Source: an uncultured Bacilli bacterium (lineage in GTDB: Bacteria; Bacillota_I; Bacilli_A; RF39; UBA660). Taken from it: a stretch of 5,193 nt of DNA. Location of the stretch: positions 1-5,193 of the forward strand of contig CALVTA010000076.1 in assembly GCA_944359735.1 (NCBI GenBank). Direction: 5' to 3'. A program made the position numbers and the translations under genes. How positions within the stretch are numbered: the first letter of the stretch is position 1; every line of letters starts with the position of its first letter. Positions 4,857-5,193 of this stretch are shown piece by piece. Under the pieces are notes generated by a model. That model ran no database searches and had not been told where the DNA came from. It saw only the letters and a program-made list of their open reading frames with translations.

Positions 4857-5193
4857 TAAGTATAGCATCAATAGGTTTTATCTTAGTAATCTTACTTAAA
4901 GATATAACAGTAATAATTATAGAGATAATAATAGTATAGATAAACATTAGAATTGGTACTAGTGGATGAGTAACAATACCATTAAAGATAAATCCTCTAT
5001 TACCAAAGATAGAATTATTTAAAATACTGATAATAATAAACCAAAGAATAATAGAAACTATATAAGAAATAATACCTACAGCTAAACTCTCATATAAGAA
5101 TATTCTAATAATATCACCTTTATTAGTACCTAAAGCTCTTAGTATACCTATTTGTTTTTTAGAGTAATTTATAGATACATAGATAAAGTTAGA
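4849..5193 (-). CDS. FtsX-family ABC transporter permease, C-terminal part
   Basis: An open frame enters from the right edge and runs 114 codons to TAA at 4851-4849; the start lies outside the window. It opens with SINYSKKQIGILRALGTNK, the cytoplasmic coupling segment that precedes the penultimate membrane helix in FtsX/MacB-type permeases (the K-x-x-IGILRALG motif). Two hydrophobic segments follow: one after YESLAVG (about residues 37-59) and one near the end (about 80-97), followed by the family ending SLSKITKIKPIDAI (about 98-111). Such permeases pair with an ATP-binding subunit to export lipids, peptides or drugs, or to signal to cell-wall enzymes; which applies here cannot be told. An ATPase gene would be expected next to it beyond the window. 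Nothing in the C-terminus looks damaged. Confidence 0.85.
   Translation of the reverse strand, partial: SNFIYVSINYSKKQIGILRALGTNKGDIIRIFLYESLAVGIISYIVSIILWFIIISILNNSIFGNRGFIFNGIVTHPLVPILMFIYTIIISIIITVISLSKITKIKPIDAILNK

Noticed and set aside
102..5193. A recoded genetic code (TGA read as Trp), as in some Mollicutes
   Set aside because: Trp positions in conserved motifs, such as GIWLD in the zinc-ribbon protein, use TGG, and frames are full length without reading through TGA. The absence of TGA stops is too small a sample to matter.

Overview
The window is a stretch of very AT-rich bacterial chromosome carrying eight complete or nearly complete genes and one gene cut by the right edge. Low GC, strong AAAGGAGG-type ribosome binding sites, extended -10 promoters (TGnTATAAT), TTG/ATG starts and short U-tailed terminators point to a low-GC Firmicute, possibly an uncultured gut Bacilli/Mollicutes-like lineage. 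That last placement is inference. Tryptophan is encoded by TGG, and the reading frames run full length under the standard code. Every stop seen is TAA or TAG (none is TGA), but nothing requires TGA to be read as Trp.

Layout. 1-101: probable tail of an upstream terminator, then a promoter. 102-625: a histidine-phosphatase (phosphoglycerate-mutase-like) gene split by a one-base frameshift at an A7 run. 668-3343: an apparent three-gene operon on the + strand with its own extended -10 promoter. It encodes a VanZ-like membrane protein with a C-terminal extracytoplasmic extension, a YbaK/EbsC-type aminoacyl-tRNA deacylase, and a TIM44-like membrane protein, and it closes with a bidirectional terminator. 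3342-3599 (- strand): a small zinc-ribbon (zf-TFIIB type) protein, transcribed divergently from a YjdJ-type mini-GNAT acetyltransferase at 3698-3985. 4028-4285: a small thioredoxin-fold protein whose CxxC has become CxxG and whose start codon is unclear. 4331-4747 (- strand): an unrecognised hydrophilic 138-residue protein with a strong promoter of its own. 4849-5193 (- strand): the C-terminus of an FtsX-family ABC permease.

These look like housekeeping and small accessory genes in short, separately promoted units. I see no mobile element, CRISPR array, tRNA/rRNA or convincing defence system. The most notable points are the frameshift at a canonical -1 slippery sequence, the VanZ fusion, the start region and lost cysteine of the thioredoxin-like gene, the very short predicted 5' leaders, and the orphan gene bracketed by two terminators that share a 17-base sequence.
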